Part shown: positions 10,801 through 20,242 of the stretch, in pieces
How positions within the stretch are numbered: the first letter of the stretch is position 1
Layout of the letters: each line of letters opens with the position of its first letter
Origin: Candidatus Woesearchaeota archaeon CG1_02_57_44
GTDB lineage: Archaea; Nanobdellota; Nanobdellia; Woesearchaeales; CG1-02-57-44
Direction of reading: 5' to 3'
Length of the DNA stretch: 54,149 nt
Assembly (NCBI GenBank): GCA_001871415.1
Contig: MNWW01000058.1
Location: 76,334-130,482, forward strand
Translations under genes and position numbers: made by a program
Notes under the pieces: model-generated
What the model was told of the DNA's origin: nothing
What the model saw: the letters and a program-made list of their open reading frames with translations, nothing else
The model's database searches: none

Positions 10801-11638
10801 TCTCCGCTTCGCGCAATCGCTCTTCTACCCTATCCAGCTCGCGGGCCGCTTTCTCTTTTTTCTCCTCGTAGACGCCGATGCCTGCGATATCCTCGATTAT
10901 TTTACGACGCTCTGTTGTGGTGCTGTTGACAAATCCCTGGATATCCCCCTGCAGCACGATGTTGAATCCATCCGGGTCGATGTTGGCCCGGCTCATCAGG
11001 TCCAGCACTTCCTGGCGCGAACGGGTCTGGTCATTTATCTTGTACTTGGACTGGCCGTCCTGGCGCACCAGACGCGTGATCTTTATCTCATCGCCCTGGA
11101 TCGGAAACGCTTTTTTCTCATTGTCAAAGAAGATGGAAACCTCTGCCTGCTTGTGCGGCTGCCTGGCCCGGCCGCCGTTGTAGATAAGATTGGCAGACTT
11201 TTCAGCCCGCATGCTCTTGGCTGATGACTTGCCCAGCACAAAGCATACCGCGTCAAAGACATTGGACTTGCCAGAGCCATTCGGGCCGAGAATGACATTG
11301 TAATCCGGGCTGAATAGAAGCTCTGTCCTGTCAGCGAAGCTTTTGAAGCCATGCAGGACCATGCGCGTGATACGCGTCGCCATGACGGGTTGGCGCTCGC
11401 CGAGATGCACGGCGGGGAGCTTGGGCGCTGGGGGTTCCCCAACGGGCTCGGTCTGCGCTGGTTCTTCTACGGTATCGGGCTTGTCCTGCTGCTTGATCGC
11501 CTTGTCCTTTCCGGAGCGTGGTTTACTGCTTGTGTGCGGCTTTATTTCTTGTTCCACTGATGCATCTGCGGCTGCCTGCTCCTCTGCAGGGGTATTGTCC
11601 TCATCCAACGACGCTTGTTGCAGAACTGGCTCAGGCAT
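7895..11638 (-). CDS. smc: chromosome segregation protein SMC with ~85-aa N-terminal extension
   Basis: Walker A GPNGSGKSN, signature LSGGEKTL, Walker B FYVMDEVDAALD, long coiled coils and hinge; TATTTAA 26 nt upstream of the first ATG. Confidence 0.97.
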   Translation of the reverse strand: MPEPVLQQASLDEDNTPAEEQAAADASVEQEIKPHTSSKPRSGKDKAIKQQDKPDTVEEPAQTEPVGEPPAPKLPAVHLGERQPVMATRITRMVLHGFKSFADRTELLFSPDYNVILGPNGSGKSNVFDAVCFVLGKSSAKSMRAEKSANLIYNGGRARQPHKQAEVSIFFDNEKKAFPIQGDEIKITRLVRQDGQSKYKINDQTRSRQEVLDLMSRANIDPDGFNIVLQGDIQGFVNSTTTERRKIIEDIAGIGVYEEKKEKAARELDRVEERLREAEIILAEKSKHLKELKADRDQAMKYKELSEKIKVNKASFLWRQIKGKHAEQAQYDKLLGENQEKITKLRSEIETLRKQNEDKKTEIRKIVQDIEEKGQKEQLDLNHQIEELKVQIALNKNRLEEHERESSKIKERNEQLTAQMKENKERQASLEKELKDQERSKEQAKKELESMQTKITEFRKKHGLDSQHEIDNDMEELDRQAEQKQEEIGKLREQQQQLMREKDRLELRVQQQDEQIAKVSEIEKEQKTQLDGLREKKTEFKRLTLELNRLLSEDSSLLARLRGVRESAQKMHEEKGRLEIRAASMRERQAGDRAVRAILENRSLGDVYGTVSDIGHVDAQYSTALSVAAGSRIKSIVVKDDAVAAKCIKYLRSEQLGVASFIPMNKIRPRKDDDEGKHRKADGVIGRAVDLIDYDAKFKKVFEYVFGSTLVVKSIETARRLGIGTARMVSLDGDLVETSGAMIGGYRKRESKGFQEKGVLEELNKVSAECSAAEAEEMRIQQEREDLEKTVQELRGKKAELEGDVIKMERSMHLEGSDLEASMRQKELLKKDTKDIDTQLDAVLEQVSDMNRELAQIKLKKSSLREKVGAMRKPTVLAELSAFEEKRRELAETAAGSEAEAKGKRMQLDSVVKPELVRLEHLAKDLEKETGRFTKGAKDAKESLKTQEKEIKEKEVQAKKFYEEFKENIERKGKIQDEITKNEEQVFRREEKSRQFEQTINKAGLDVAQIRGALAGLAEQFNEYKDVKIDEHKPETQLKKEINEFEGLMANIGSVNLRALDVYDEAEQEFNKLTEKKDTLRSEKDSVLEMMTEIETRKKDLFMGTFEKLNSQFMAFFQELSPKGEAFLEVENPVDPFLEGVTFKVRITGNKFLDIRSLSGGEKTLTSLAFLFAIQEFEPASFYVMDEVDAALDNLNSEKLAKLVRKYTKTAQYIVVSHNESVIKEADTLFGVSMGENNISRLVSLKA

Positions 11639-11751
11639 ACAATAGCCCAGGACAACTGCGTATTTAACCTTTTCGGCAGGAACTTAGCAAGACCTGCTAA
11701 ATTTCCCTTGAACAAAAAGCATATAAATCAGCGGGTAGCTGAATTGGGCAT

Positions 11752-12579
11752 ATGCTTTCCGTCACGCTTCTCGCTTCAGGCAGTTCCGGCAATTGCGCGG
11801 TCGTTAAAACAGATGATGCCCAGGTGCTTGTTGACGCTGGTACTCCCTACAAGACCTTGGCGGCACGCATGGCCTACCTCGGCCTTGAGCCTGCTGACAC
11901 TGCCGCTATCCTTGTCACGCATGAGCACACCGACCACGTCTCAGGCCTTCGCGTCGCGGCGCGTAGACTTGACATTCCTGTGTATCTGAGCAAGGGCACG
12001 GACCGAAAGACGGCTTTCACTGGTGACTCTCACGTTGTCGGGGCTGATGATCCCTTCACGGTACGGGATCTGCATGTGCAGCCCCTCGCAGCGAGCCACG
12101 ACGCTGAGGAGCCATTGGCATTCGCATTCAGGTCAGGGGATTCCCGGGCTGCCATCCTCACGGACACGGGCATCGCGACACCAGCCATGCACAAGGTCGT
12201 CCGCAAAGCGCAGTTCCTCGCGCTTGAGGCCAACCATGACGAGCAGGTGCTCATGGCCGGCAGGTATCCTGCCTACCTGAAGCAGCGCATCCTCAGCGAT
12301 GAAGGGCATCTGAGCAACGCTCAGGCCGGTTGCCTGCTCATGGAATCTGCCAGCGACGCACTCTCCGGCGTCACGCTCGCGCATCTCTCAGAGCAGAACA
12401 ATACGGTTCAGCTGGCACGCGAGACCATATCGCACATGATATCCCACAGAAATGATGTGTCCCTTGAACTGGATGTCGGGCAGCGGCACGCGGTATCGCG
12501 CACCGCAGTCATTGAAGACGGGTGCTTTTCTTGGCAAGGCGCCTTAAGAACTTTGCCTTTTTTAATCAACAGGGCGTAG
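11752..12579 (+). CDS. MBL-fold metallohydrolase, YycJ/WalJ-like
   Basis: LLASGSSGNCAVV, THEHTDHVSG, HLSEQNNT; CATATAAATC 27 nt upstream. Confidence 0.9.
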   Translation: MLSVTLLASGSSGNCAVVKTDDAQVLVDAGTPYKTLAARMAYLGLEPADTAAILVTHEHTDHVSGLRVAARRLDIPVYLSKGTDRKTAFTGDSHVVGADDPFTVRDLHVQPLAASHDAEEPLAFAFRSGDSRAAILTDTGIATPAMHKVVRKAQFLALEANHDEQVLMAGRYPAYLKQRILSDEGHLSNAQAGCLLMESASDALSGVTLAHLSEQNNTVQLARETISHMISHRNDVSLELDVGQRHAVSRTAVIEDGCFSWQGALRTLPFLINRA

Positions 12580-12614
12580 CAAGACTTAAATTGCGGACAA
12601 AAATTGTCTGTGGT

Positions 12615-12809
12615 ATGGGACAACAGGAAGTGTACGACTTTCTACGGGATAAGCGGGGCAATTGGTTCACCACGCGCCAGATAAGCGAGGCATTGGAGGT
12701 ATCTGTCGGCTCGGTCACCAATAACATCGCCAAGCTCAAGAAGAACCGTGAAATCCTGTACAGGCAGGCAGAGCGCGCCAACCAGTATGTGTACGCGTTC
12801 AAGCACTGA
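12615..12809 (+). CDS. small winged-HTH protein (64 aa)
   Basis: FTTRQISEALEVSVGSVTNNIAKLKK HTH; start 27 nt from CTTAAAT. Confidence 0.7.
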   Translation: MGQQEVYDFLRDKRGNWFTTRQISEALEVSVGSVTNNIAKLKKNREILYRQAERANQYVYAFKH

Positions 12810-12909
12810 AGACTGTATTCTGAAATCTTGCCTCTACGGTGGCTGTGCGTTGCTTGCGTAGCTATATGATTGCTTCATGCCTGCGCGACCTTGAGTCATC
12901 GCTTCCTGG

Positions 12910-14115
12910 CTACGCGAACTGGCTCAGCTTGGCCTGCGTGCTCTGGCGCAGGAGCAGGCAATCTTTGAGGATATTGCTCACGTCAAAGCTGAATTTTCTC
13001 TGAGCTACTGCCTGCGCGTAGTTGAACAAGAGTTTTCGCTCCGTGAATCGCAGCGGGGCTGCCTGCATGGCGTTCCTCGCGGCTTCACGTACCACCCATA
13101 CACCAAGCGGCGCCTCATACTCATCGGTGATAAAACGAAGGCACAATACTCCTGCCTGATGGTTCATTGCTTTGAGCTGTTCAAGAATGGACAGGCGCGC
13201 GGCGTAGTAGCCGCCGACGGTGTTCTGGGCATAAGACTTACGACCCTCGAATGGCTCAAAGTCTGTGTTGTACTGCCCGAATCCATAGGCCTTGCTCACG
13301 GATATCTCATAGAGCTCATAGCAGAATGATCCTGGCAGCAGGAGCACCAGGTAATGGTTGCCAAGATGGCTGCCAAAGAAGGCGAGATGCTCTTTCTGGT
13401 GCTCGAGAACGCGAACGTCGTTGAGCAATTGCTTGCCCAGTGTGTCGTCCACGGCTGTGATGGACCATCTTGTCGGCACCAGCTTTCTGGCATCTCCTTT
13501 GCCTAATGTGCCAACAGACATGGCGCGGGCTATCTGCGTCTCATCGCGGCCCTTGTGCCACAGCGTCGCTATGGCATCACTTGCGAGCAGGTCTGTGTCA
13601 TAATATGCTTGCTCCAATGCTTGGTCGAGCCGCGTGTTGCCGATGTCCGCCTGTTTCCATTCCGCTGTCGGTCCCACCGGCGCTGCGAACTGGCTGAAGC
13701 TATGGCTCAGGTGTGGCTTGGCTATGGCGATATCGACTTCCGGCGGACGGAACGCGAGAGCTATCTCTTGGGCTGTCTGTAATGTCGGGCTGGGGTTTGC
13801 TGCGCCGATGTCCATGCGCTGGCGCGCGTTGACCAGCGATGTCCTGATGTTCACGACTTGGCTGATGCCGTACTGGCGTTGTGCCCATTCCCTGGGCGCG
13901 TCCAAGAGCTCTGGCGCGTCGGGCAGTGTCGGGGGAGATAAGAGACCGACATTTACCTTCGGATATCCCTGATGACCAACGAAGGGCGCTGGGGAGACAG
14001 AGTCGATGTGGTTGCTCTGCAGCGCTGTGATGAGTCCTGCGAGATTCGCTCGTGCCACAATGGGCAGGAATCTCTTGCCAAAAGGCACCTTCTCATCATC
14101 GGGCGTGCGCTGCAT
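12910..14115 (-). CDS. hypothetical protein (orphan by eye)
   Basis: Long ORF; start MQRTPDDEKV placed 26 nt from TTTATA. Confidence 0.6.
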   Translation of the reverse strand: MQRTPDDEKVPFGKRFLPIVARANLAGLITALQSNHIDSVSPAPFVGHQGYPKVNVGLLSPPTLPDAPELLDAPREWAQRQYGISQVVNIRTSLVNARQRMDIGAANPSPTLQTAQEIALAFRPPEVDIAIAKPHLSHSFSQFAAPVGPTAEWKQADIGNTRLDQALEQAYYDTDLLASDAIATLWHKGRDETQIARAMSVGTLGKGDARKLVPTRWSITAVDDTLGKQLLNDVRVLEHQKEHLAFFGSHLGNHYLVLLLPGSFCYELYEISVSKAYGFGQYNTDFEPFEGRKSYAQNTVGGYYAARLSILEQLKAMNHQAGVLCLRFITDEYEAPLGVWVVREAARNAMQAAPLRFTERKLLFNYAQAVAQRKFSFDVSNILKDCLLLRQSTQAKLSQFA

Positions 14116-14332
14116 GGGGTCCGGGTTGTTGCGTGGGTATAAAGTGTTTTGGTGCTGGCAGGGGACACACGCCTGAAGTTTCACGCACCTGTTGCAGAGC
14201 GTACTGATACAGTATTGATTTGGTTTCTGCTGCCGTACCCTGTATATTTTCGTATTCCCCTTGTTTTCAACGCTATTTGTCATCACTCTTAGGGGATATA
14301 CTTATATAGTTATATAGCAATTGCGCAATGCT

Positions 14333-15106
14333 ATGGAAACCAGCACTCTTTACCAGCAGCTTGTAGGGCTTCATGTCAACAGATCGCACGTGACGCCAGA
14401 TATCGTATTTCTCATACCTACGGTCACCCACGATATGCGGACCGGGACGCTTTATCTGACAGGCAATCCTGGTAAGCCTCTGGATGAATATATGCGTGAG
14501 CAATACCTGGCTATCCACGATCCGGTGTTGAGCAACGGCGCAAGCAAAGCGAGCCATGGATTGTTTGTTGGACGCGATATTGGGCTGCTGCTTTGCGGTC
14601 GCTATGAGTCGCTTGTGCCTGAAGGCCTTCACGCCGCGTGCGTCGACGCGGGCGATATCATCCTGGGTGAACGGGAGGCGCTTGCGGATCATCGCAATGC
14701 CCTTGCAGAGGATTTGCTGCCTGATACGGGGAACGCGCTGCACAGGCGAGACGATACCGTCCATTCAGTTATTCCACGCACGGGGTATAATCAACACGGA
14801 AGCTGGGCAGAACTTGCTTTGCAGTTCACTGGGGCGTATCACGCTCTGACGCGCATCCCTGTCGTGATGCCCTGGGACGAGCGCAATCCCGTTGCCCAAC
14901 GCAGCCATGACGGCACGGTGATGTATCTTGCTGCCCGGCAGCATGATACAGGAGCCTACCCGCATCTGCTTGATTCAGGCTTGTTCTATAGCATGCATAA
15001 TACTTTTTCACCTGATAGGGGGGTACGCCAGGCTGCTGTGCAGAGACTGGCGGCTGATGTGGATGCGCTCGTCGCTCGTCTGGTCCGGGCAGCTGCGAGC
15101 AGGTGA
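14333..15106 (+). CDS. hypothetical protein (orphan by eye)
   Basis: ORF; CTTATATAG 27 nt upstream of ATG. Confidence 0.6.
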   Translation: METSTLYQQLVGLHVNRSHVTPDIVFLIPTVTHDMRTGTLYLTGNPGKPLDEYMREQYLAIHDPVLSNGASKASHGLFVGRDIGLLLCGRYESLVPEGLHAACVDAGDIILGEREALADHRNALAEDLLPDTGNALHRRDDTVHSVIPRTGYNQHGSWAELALQFTGAYHALTRIPVVMPWDERNPVAQRSHDGTVMYLAARQHDTGAYPHLLDSGLFYSMHNTFSPDRGVRQAAVQRLAADVDALVARLVRAAASR

Positions 15107-15274
15107 CATCTGGATCAATAGTCTGCATCGACCCTCTTCGTACCATGGATTCAGTTTGATGCGCATGTCCTGCATCTGAGCGTGTCGATAAGTATCAAGG
15201 CTAATAAGAAGTGACAAGAAAAATATTGCCGCGTTTCCGCAGCATCTGTTCTTGCATGTTTCTGTTCCGCAGGC

Positions 15275-17275
15275 CTACAACAGCAGCGGCACAAAAATCA
15301 CAGCCACGATGCTCATCAGCTTGATGAGGATATTAAGGCTCGGTCCGCAGGTATCCTTGAACGGGTCACCTACCGTATCGCCGACAATAGTCGCTTTGTG
15401 CACGTCAGAGCCCTTGCCCCCGAGATTGCCCGCTTCGACATATTTCTTGGCATTGTCCCAGGCGCCTCCTGCGTTGGCCATGAAGATGGCCAGGAGCACT
15501 CCTGATGCGAGGGAACCGGCGAGCAATCCACCGAGCGCTTCTGGGCCCACGTAGACACCGATGAGGATGGGTGTCAGCACGGCAAGCAGCGCAGGAACAA
15601 TCATCTGGCTCAGGGCAGCGCTTGTGCTGATGTCGACGCAGCGCGCGTAATCCGGCCGCTTCTTGCCGCTCATGATGCCCTTGTCCTTGAACTGCCTTCG
15701 CACCTCCTCGATGATGCCATTGGCCGCTTTGCCCACCGCGCTCATGGTGAGCGCCGAGAACAGGAAGGGCAGCATCGCACCGATCAGCAGTCCGAACATG
15801 ACATGCGCCTCAGCGACATTGATGATGATATCTTTGCCAGCAGCGTGCATCGCCTGGATGTAGCTGCTGAACAACGCCAATGCGGTCAGGGCAGCTGACC
15901 CGATGGCGAATCCCTTGCCGATGGCAGCAGTCGTGTTGCCGACAGCATCAAGCTCTTCACAGACCTTGCGCACTTTCGGACCTGACTTGGCCATCTCCGC
16001 GATGCCTGCGGCGTTGTCCGCCACAGGGCCATACGCGTCAATGGCGAGCGAGATGCCCAAAGTCGAGAGCATACCGACGGCTGCGATGGCGATGCCGTAC
16101 AGGCCGCCATACGCAAAGGCACCATAAATAGCGCTCGCGATGACGATAACGGTCCAGCCTGTGCTCTTGAAACCTACAACGAGTCCCTGGATGATATTGG
16201 ACGCGGCTCCCATGCGTGACGCTTCCGCGATGCTTATCGCGTGATGGTCCTTCTCACTGGTGTACTTCTCGGTGATGCGGCCGATGAGCAGGCCGGATAC
16301 CACGCCGATGAGGATGGGTATGAAAAACGTCGGCACATAGAGTACCTTGGCCACAAGGTAGCCACCCGGCAGCAGGCTCTTGGTCGCGAAGTACGCGCCG
16401 ACTAGGGTGATGGCGGATGCCACGAGCAGGCCGCGCTCCAGGGCATTGTTCGGGCTTCTGCCCTCGCGTGTGCGCACAAACCAGGTGCCGATGACTGACG
16501 CAACAGTCCCAATGCCCGCGAGCCAGAACGCCAGGGACACTGCGGCTGGTGCGAGGTCAGGTGTAAACTGCAGCATGCCGATGGCGATTGCCGAGATGAT
16601 GGATCCGACATAGGACTCAAAGAGATCAGCTCCCATGCCAGCGACATCGCCAACATTATCACCGACATTGTCCGCGATGACCGCAGGGTTTCTGGGGTCA
16701 TCCTCTGGTATATTTGCTTCGACTTTGCCCACAAGGTCTGCGCCGACATCCGCGGCCTTGGTGTAGATACCGCCGCCGACACGGGCGAACAAGGCGATGC
16801 TTGACGCGCCGAATGCGAAGCCGAAGATGATCTGCGGGTCGTGGAAGATGTCAAAGAGCATGGTGACACCCAGCAGGCCCAAGCCCACGACGGAAAGTCC
16901 CATGACACTGCCGCTGGAGAACGCGACGCGAAGCGCGCTGTTCATGCCTGTCTTGGCGGCTTCTGTGGTGCGCACGTTCGCGGTTGTCGCGATGCTCATG
17001 CCGATATAGCCTGCGAGAGCTGAGAAAAACGCGCCCAGGCCAAAGCTCACAGCCGTCTGCCAGTTGATGAACCTGGCCAGGACATAGAACACGATGATGG
17101 CGTAGATGATGATTATCTTATACTCGCGGCGCAGGAATGCTTTTGCGCCTTCCTTAATCGCTCCAGCTATCTCCACCATCTTCTTTGTGCCGCTGCTCTT
17201 GGTCTTCAGGACCATGGCAGTCAAAAGGGCCCAGACAATCGCAAGGCCTGCAGCGCCGTATGCGAACATGCTCAT
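15275..17275 (-). CDS. hppA: membrane-bound ion-translocating pyrophosphatase, K+-dependent type
   Basis: [54 protein letters not shown] signatures. Confidence 0.97.
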   Translation of the reverse strand: MSMFAYGAAGLAIVWALLTAMVLKTKSSGTKKMVEIAGAIKEGAKAFLRREYKIIIIYAIIVFYVLARFINWQTAVSFGLGAFFSALAGYIGMSIATTANVRTTEAAKTGMNSALRVAFSSGSVMGLSVVGLGLLGVTMLFDIFHDPQIIFGFAFGASSIALFARVGGGIYTKAADVGADLVGKVEANIPEDDPRNPAVIADNVGDNVGDVAGMGADLFESYVGSIISAIAIGMLQFTPDLAPAAVSLAFWLAGIGTVASVIGTWFVRTREGRSPNNALERGLLVASAITLVGAYFATKSLLPGGYLVAKVLYVPTFFIPILIGVVSGLLIGRITEKYTSEKDHHAISIAEASRMGAASNIIQGLVVGFKSTGWTVIVIASAIYGAFAYGGLYGIAIAAVGMLSTLGISLAIDAYGPVADNAAGIAEMAKSGPKVRKVCEELDAVGNTTAAIGKGFAIGSAALTALALFSSYIQAMHAAGKDIIINVAEAHVMFGLLIGAMLPFLFSALTMSAVGKAANGIIEEVRRQFKDKGIMSGKKRPDYARCVDISTSAALSQMIVPALLAVLTPILIGVYVGPEALGGLLAGSLASGVLLAIFMANAGGAWDNAKKYVEAGNLGGKGSDVHKATIVGDTVGDPFKDTCGPSLNILIKLMSIVAVIFVPLLL

Positions 17276-17310
17276 TATTCCACCCCGTTCATCATTTGTT
17301 CAATATTAGA

Positions 17311-17402
17311 CTATCTCTGACCATGGTATGTCTTACCTTTCATTTTTCTTGACTTCTGGCAGGTTTTCCCCGGGCTATCTCAGACCCTCGTATGTCTTAC
17401 CT
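17311..17402. repeat. 28-bp imperfect direct repeat pair (17311-17338 and 17375-17402)
   Basis: CTATCTCTGACCATGGTATGTCTTACCT vs CTATCTCAGACCCTCGTATGTCTTACCT, 25/28 identical. Confidence 0.9.
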
Positions 17403-17471
17403 GGTTTTCTGTCCCGAATCTGCTGCGCATTTTAACTTTTGTGGTCATTTACCGATGCTTATCGATCAAAC

Positions 17472-17501
17472 TCACTGTTATGTCCGTCACTGTTATGTCC
17501 G
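17472..17501. repeat. 15-bp perfect tandem duplication TCACTGTTATGTCCG x2
   Basis: Read directly. Confidence 0.95.
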
Positions 17502-18182
17502 TATGATGATGTTGCCTCTTCCTTTACGTATCTTCCTTATCTTGCCGTCTTGCTCCAGCTCGGATATGCACATGCTTACCTTGGCCTCTGAATACGGCAG
17601 TCCTGCGCGCAGCTCCTTCTGCGTGGCCCTGCCGCCATGCTTGTCCAGCTGGCTGAGGATTTCTCCAGGCAGCCCCTTCTCCGGATCCTGCAGCTTCTTG
17701 GGCCGCAACGCCCAGGCGATGGCGACCAGGAGTATTGCGGCCGCCAGGCCGACGGCAGCCCATGGTCGCGGCAAGGCAGGAGGTTCATCGAATTGCAGAT
17801 TCCATACTGGTAAGGACTCCATATCTTCAAGGTCGGGAAGCAGTATCAGGTCTATGTGGAACACACCATCATTGTCGATCCTGACCATCTGGCTGTCTGT
17901 GCCGTCATTGCTCCTTGCCACGAGCAGATAATCCCCCTGTGGCGCATAGAACTCATAATTGCCATCGTCAGTCACCAGGCGCTGCATTGGTGTAGTATTG
18001 AGCGTGAGGATGGCCACGGCGCGTTCCATGCCTGGCGTGAAGACCGAACCTTTGACTACTGCGGCTGATGCTGAGGGCCATGTCATAGACGTCGCAAAGA
18101 ATAGCGCGGTGAAGGCCAGGGCCATCAGCAGAGCTGTCCGCCCTGATGGGGCATTCGGCATCATCCGCCTTCTTCTGTCCAT
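17493..18182 (-). CDS. membrane-anchored protein with extracytoplasmic domain, TM and C-terminal winged HTH
   Basis: Signal-like N-terminus, beta-rich domain, TM WAAVGLAAAILLVAIAWALR, wHTH GLPGEILSQLDKHGGRATQKELRAGLPYSEAKVSMCISELEQDGKIRKIRKGRGNIIIRT. Confidence 0.75.
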   Translation of the reverse strand: MDRRRRMMPNAPSGRTALLMALAFTALFFATSMTWPSASAAVVKGSVFTPGMERAVAILTLNTTPMQRLVTDDGNYEFYAPQGDYLLVARSNDGTDSQMVRIDNDGVFHIDLILLPDLEDMESLPVWNLQFDEPPALPRPWAAVGLAAAILLVAIAWALRPKKLQDPEKGLPGEILSQLDKHGGRATQKELRAGLPYSEAKVSMCISELEQDGKIRKIRKGRGNIIIRT

Positions 18183-18377
18183 GGCCGGCTTGGAACAGTG
18201 GGGACTTTAAATGTTTTATCCAGTATGCTGGCCACGTGGTTCTATTTTTTTCCGAATGAATTGTTATGTATTCACAATTATCTATTTGAAGTATTATAAT
18301 CTGTTTTTTTCTTATCTGAAGTGATGGTCTTGAGACTTTGGCAAGTGTGCTTATAAACAAGATTTGCTACTGAATCC

Positions 18378-18422
18378 CTATCGCATTGGCCCTTATCGCA
18401 TGGGTCTTTATCGCATTGGCGA
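18378..18422. repeat. 15-bp tandem repeat x3 (ctatcgcattggccc / ttatcgcatgggtct / ttatcgcattggcga)
   Basis: Read directly, between TATA (about 18354) and SD-led gene at 18465. Confidence 0.9.
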
Positions 18423-18464
18423 AACGCGACTGAGCATCGGATGGATATGAATGGAGGTGAGCGC

Positions 18465-19847
18465 ATGAAACAGGCATTGAAACACATCGGTTCATTGCAA
18501 CACACAGGTTCCTTGACGGACAGCACGAAGCGCAGCAGGGGTCGCGAAGGTTGTTACCATCCCTTCTTCGGGCTGCTCTTGGCCATGCTTGTGCTGGCAG
18601 CAGTCCCGGCAGGTCTCTCTGATGGGGCTCAGACACAGACCACGGCGACCGTGCAGGCAAGCGCAAGCATCGGCGCATCGAGCGATGGGAGCGGGGACAA
18701 TGATTCTTCGGATAAGGGCGGTTCCTCCGTTGATGTGAGTGCCAGTGCTTCCTCAGACGCGGATACGGGGTCTGATGGCGGATCTGATGATTCATTCACC
18801 AGCTCATCAGGGTCAGCAGACTCTTCAGTGAGCAGTGAAGCTGACACGGGCGCTGATGACGCATCATCCGGGAGCGCGGACGCTGAGAACACCATGTCTG
18901 CGGGATCAGATGGTGGGTCGCCAGCAGAGGATGCTCGTGCATCACTTCGCGCGCGGACCCGTGACCAGATACGTATGCGCATCGTGGCGCAAAACGAGAA
19001 GCTGGACGCGATGGACGCCAGGGACCGTATGCGTGTCCAGGTACAGGCGCTTGTGGAGGCGAGAAAAGCCATCGCTGCGCGCGCTGAGGCGCTCGACCAG
19101 CATCGTGAGGACTATGAACAGTCACGCGCGCGATACCAGGCCACGCTCGCGGAGGCCCGGGAGTGCAATGGCACAGCATGCGCCCAGGCGCGAGCAGACG
19201 TGCTTGTCCAGGCCAAGGATGTCCTGACCAGCGCAGCCGACCGGATTCTGGCGCTGTTGGCAAAGACCGCTGAGCGCGTGGAGGCAAGTGATTTCGACGC
19301 GGACGTGAAGGCGGATATACTGGCGCAGATAGAGCTTGACACCGCTGATATCAACGCACTGGTCGTCCAGATAGACGCGGCGCAGACCCGCCAGGAAATA
19401 ATCAGATTAAGCAAGGAGCTTCGCGTGAAGCTCGTGTCAGCGCAGCGCAATGCGCAGCATCATCTGCAGCGCCGGGCTGTTGTCCTGATGGGACGTGTGC
19501 AGGAGGGCTTTGCGCAGATTGAAGACTCACTGGATGCGCAGATACAGGCGCTCGCGCAGGCAGGCGTGGACACCACGGCGCTCTCGGCGAAGCTGCAGGT
19601 CTATGCGCAGCTGGTCGCTGATTCGCAGGTGAGCTTCGCGTCGGCAAAATCACTGGTGGCGCAGGCGCAAGACGCCACGGGAGACGCGAAGGTCGCATTG
19701 CTCCAACAGGCGCAGGACGCGGTACAGGCAAGCAATGACGTGCTCAAGCAGGCACATGCGTCCCTCAAGGAGCTCCGTGAGGATGTCCGTACGGCCCAGC
19801 TGGGCGTAGGGGCTGATGGTGGCGCGGAAGCACAGGCCACGGCATAG
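18465..19847 (+). CDS. secreted Ser/Asp-rich plus Ala-rich coiled-coil protein
   Basis: SD GGAGGTGA before ATG 18465; hydrophobic signal FFGLLLAMLVLAAVPAGLSDGAQ; S/D/G-rich segment then long helical region. Confidence 0.75.
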   Translation: MKQALKHIGSLQHTGSLTDSTKRSRGREGCYHPFFGLLLAMLVLAAVPAGLSDGAQTQTTATVQASASIGASSDGSGDNDSSDKGGSSVDVSASASSDADTGSDGGSDDSFTSSSGSADSSVSSEADTGADDASSGSADAENTMSAGSDGGSPAEDARASLRARTRDQIRMRIVAQNEKLDAMDARDRMRVQVQALVEARKAIAARAEALDQHREDYEQSRARYQATLAEARECNGTACAQARADVLVQAKDVLTSAADRILALLAKTAERVEASDFDADVKADILAQIELDTADINALVVQIDAAQTRQEIIRLSKELRVKLVSAQRNAQHHLQRRAVVLMGRVQEGFAQIEDSLDAQIQALAQAGVDTTALSAKLQVYAQLVADSQVSFASAKSLVAQAQDATGDAKVALLQQAQDAVQASNDVLKQAHASLKELREDVRTAQLGVGADGGAEAQATA

Positions 19848-19939
19848 GATTGATGGGGGATTATCCCCTTTTTTTCCATATTTATTTATATTGATCCAGA
19901 TACAAGGACATATCAAACACTTTACCGAGAGGTGATCCC

Positions 19940-20191
19940 ATGAGAGCACAATACCTGATACCGGTCATCCTGGCATTGCTGATGCTGAGCGCGTGCAATG
20001 GTGTGAAGAAGACGACACCGGTTGTCCCTGATGGTCAGGGGACTGATTCGGCCACTGCGACAGACGCTGCTGGCGTCGACTCACAGGTAGCGAGCATGGA
20101 CGATGTCCTGGCTGACATGAACGAGGCCACGGACAATACCACCAGCGCGGATCTGGACCAGATGCAGCAGGACCTGCAAGGATTGGAGTGA
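19940..20191 (+). CDS. putative small lipoprotein (83 aa)
   Basis: SD gagaggtga; signal plus lipobox LMLSAC; acidic mature part. Confidence 0.7.
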   Translation: MRAQYLIPVILALLMLSACNGVKKTTPVVPDGQGTDSATATDAAGVDSQVASMDDVLADMNEATDNTTSADLDQMQQDLQGLE

Positions 20192-20242
20192 ACGGGCAGC
20201 ATCCAGCTTGATCAGGCACCTGCCTTGTGTTTCTCTTCTTCT

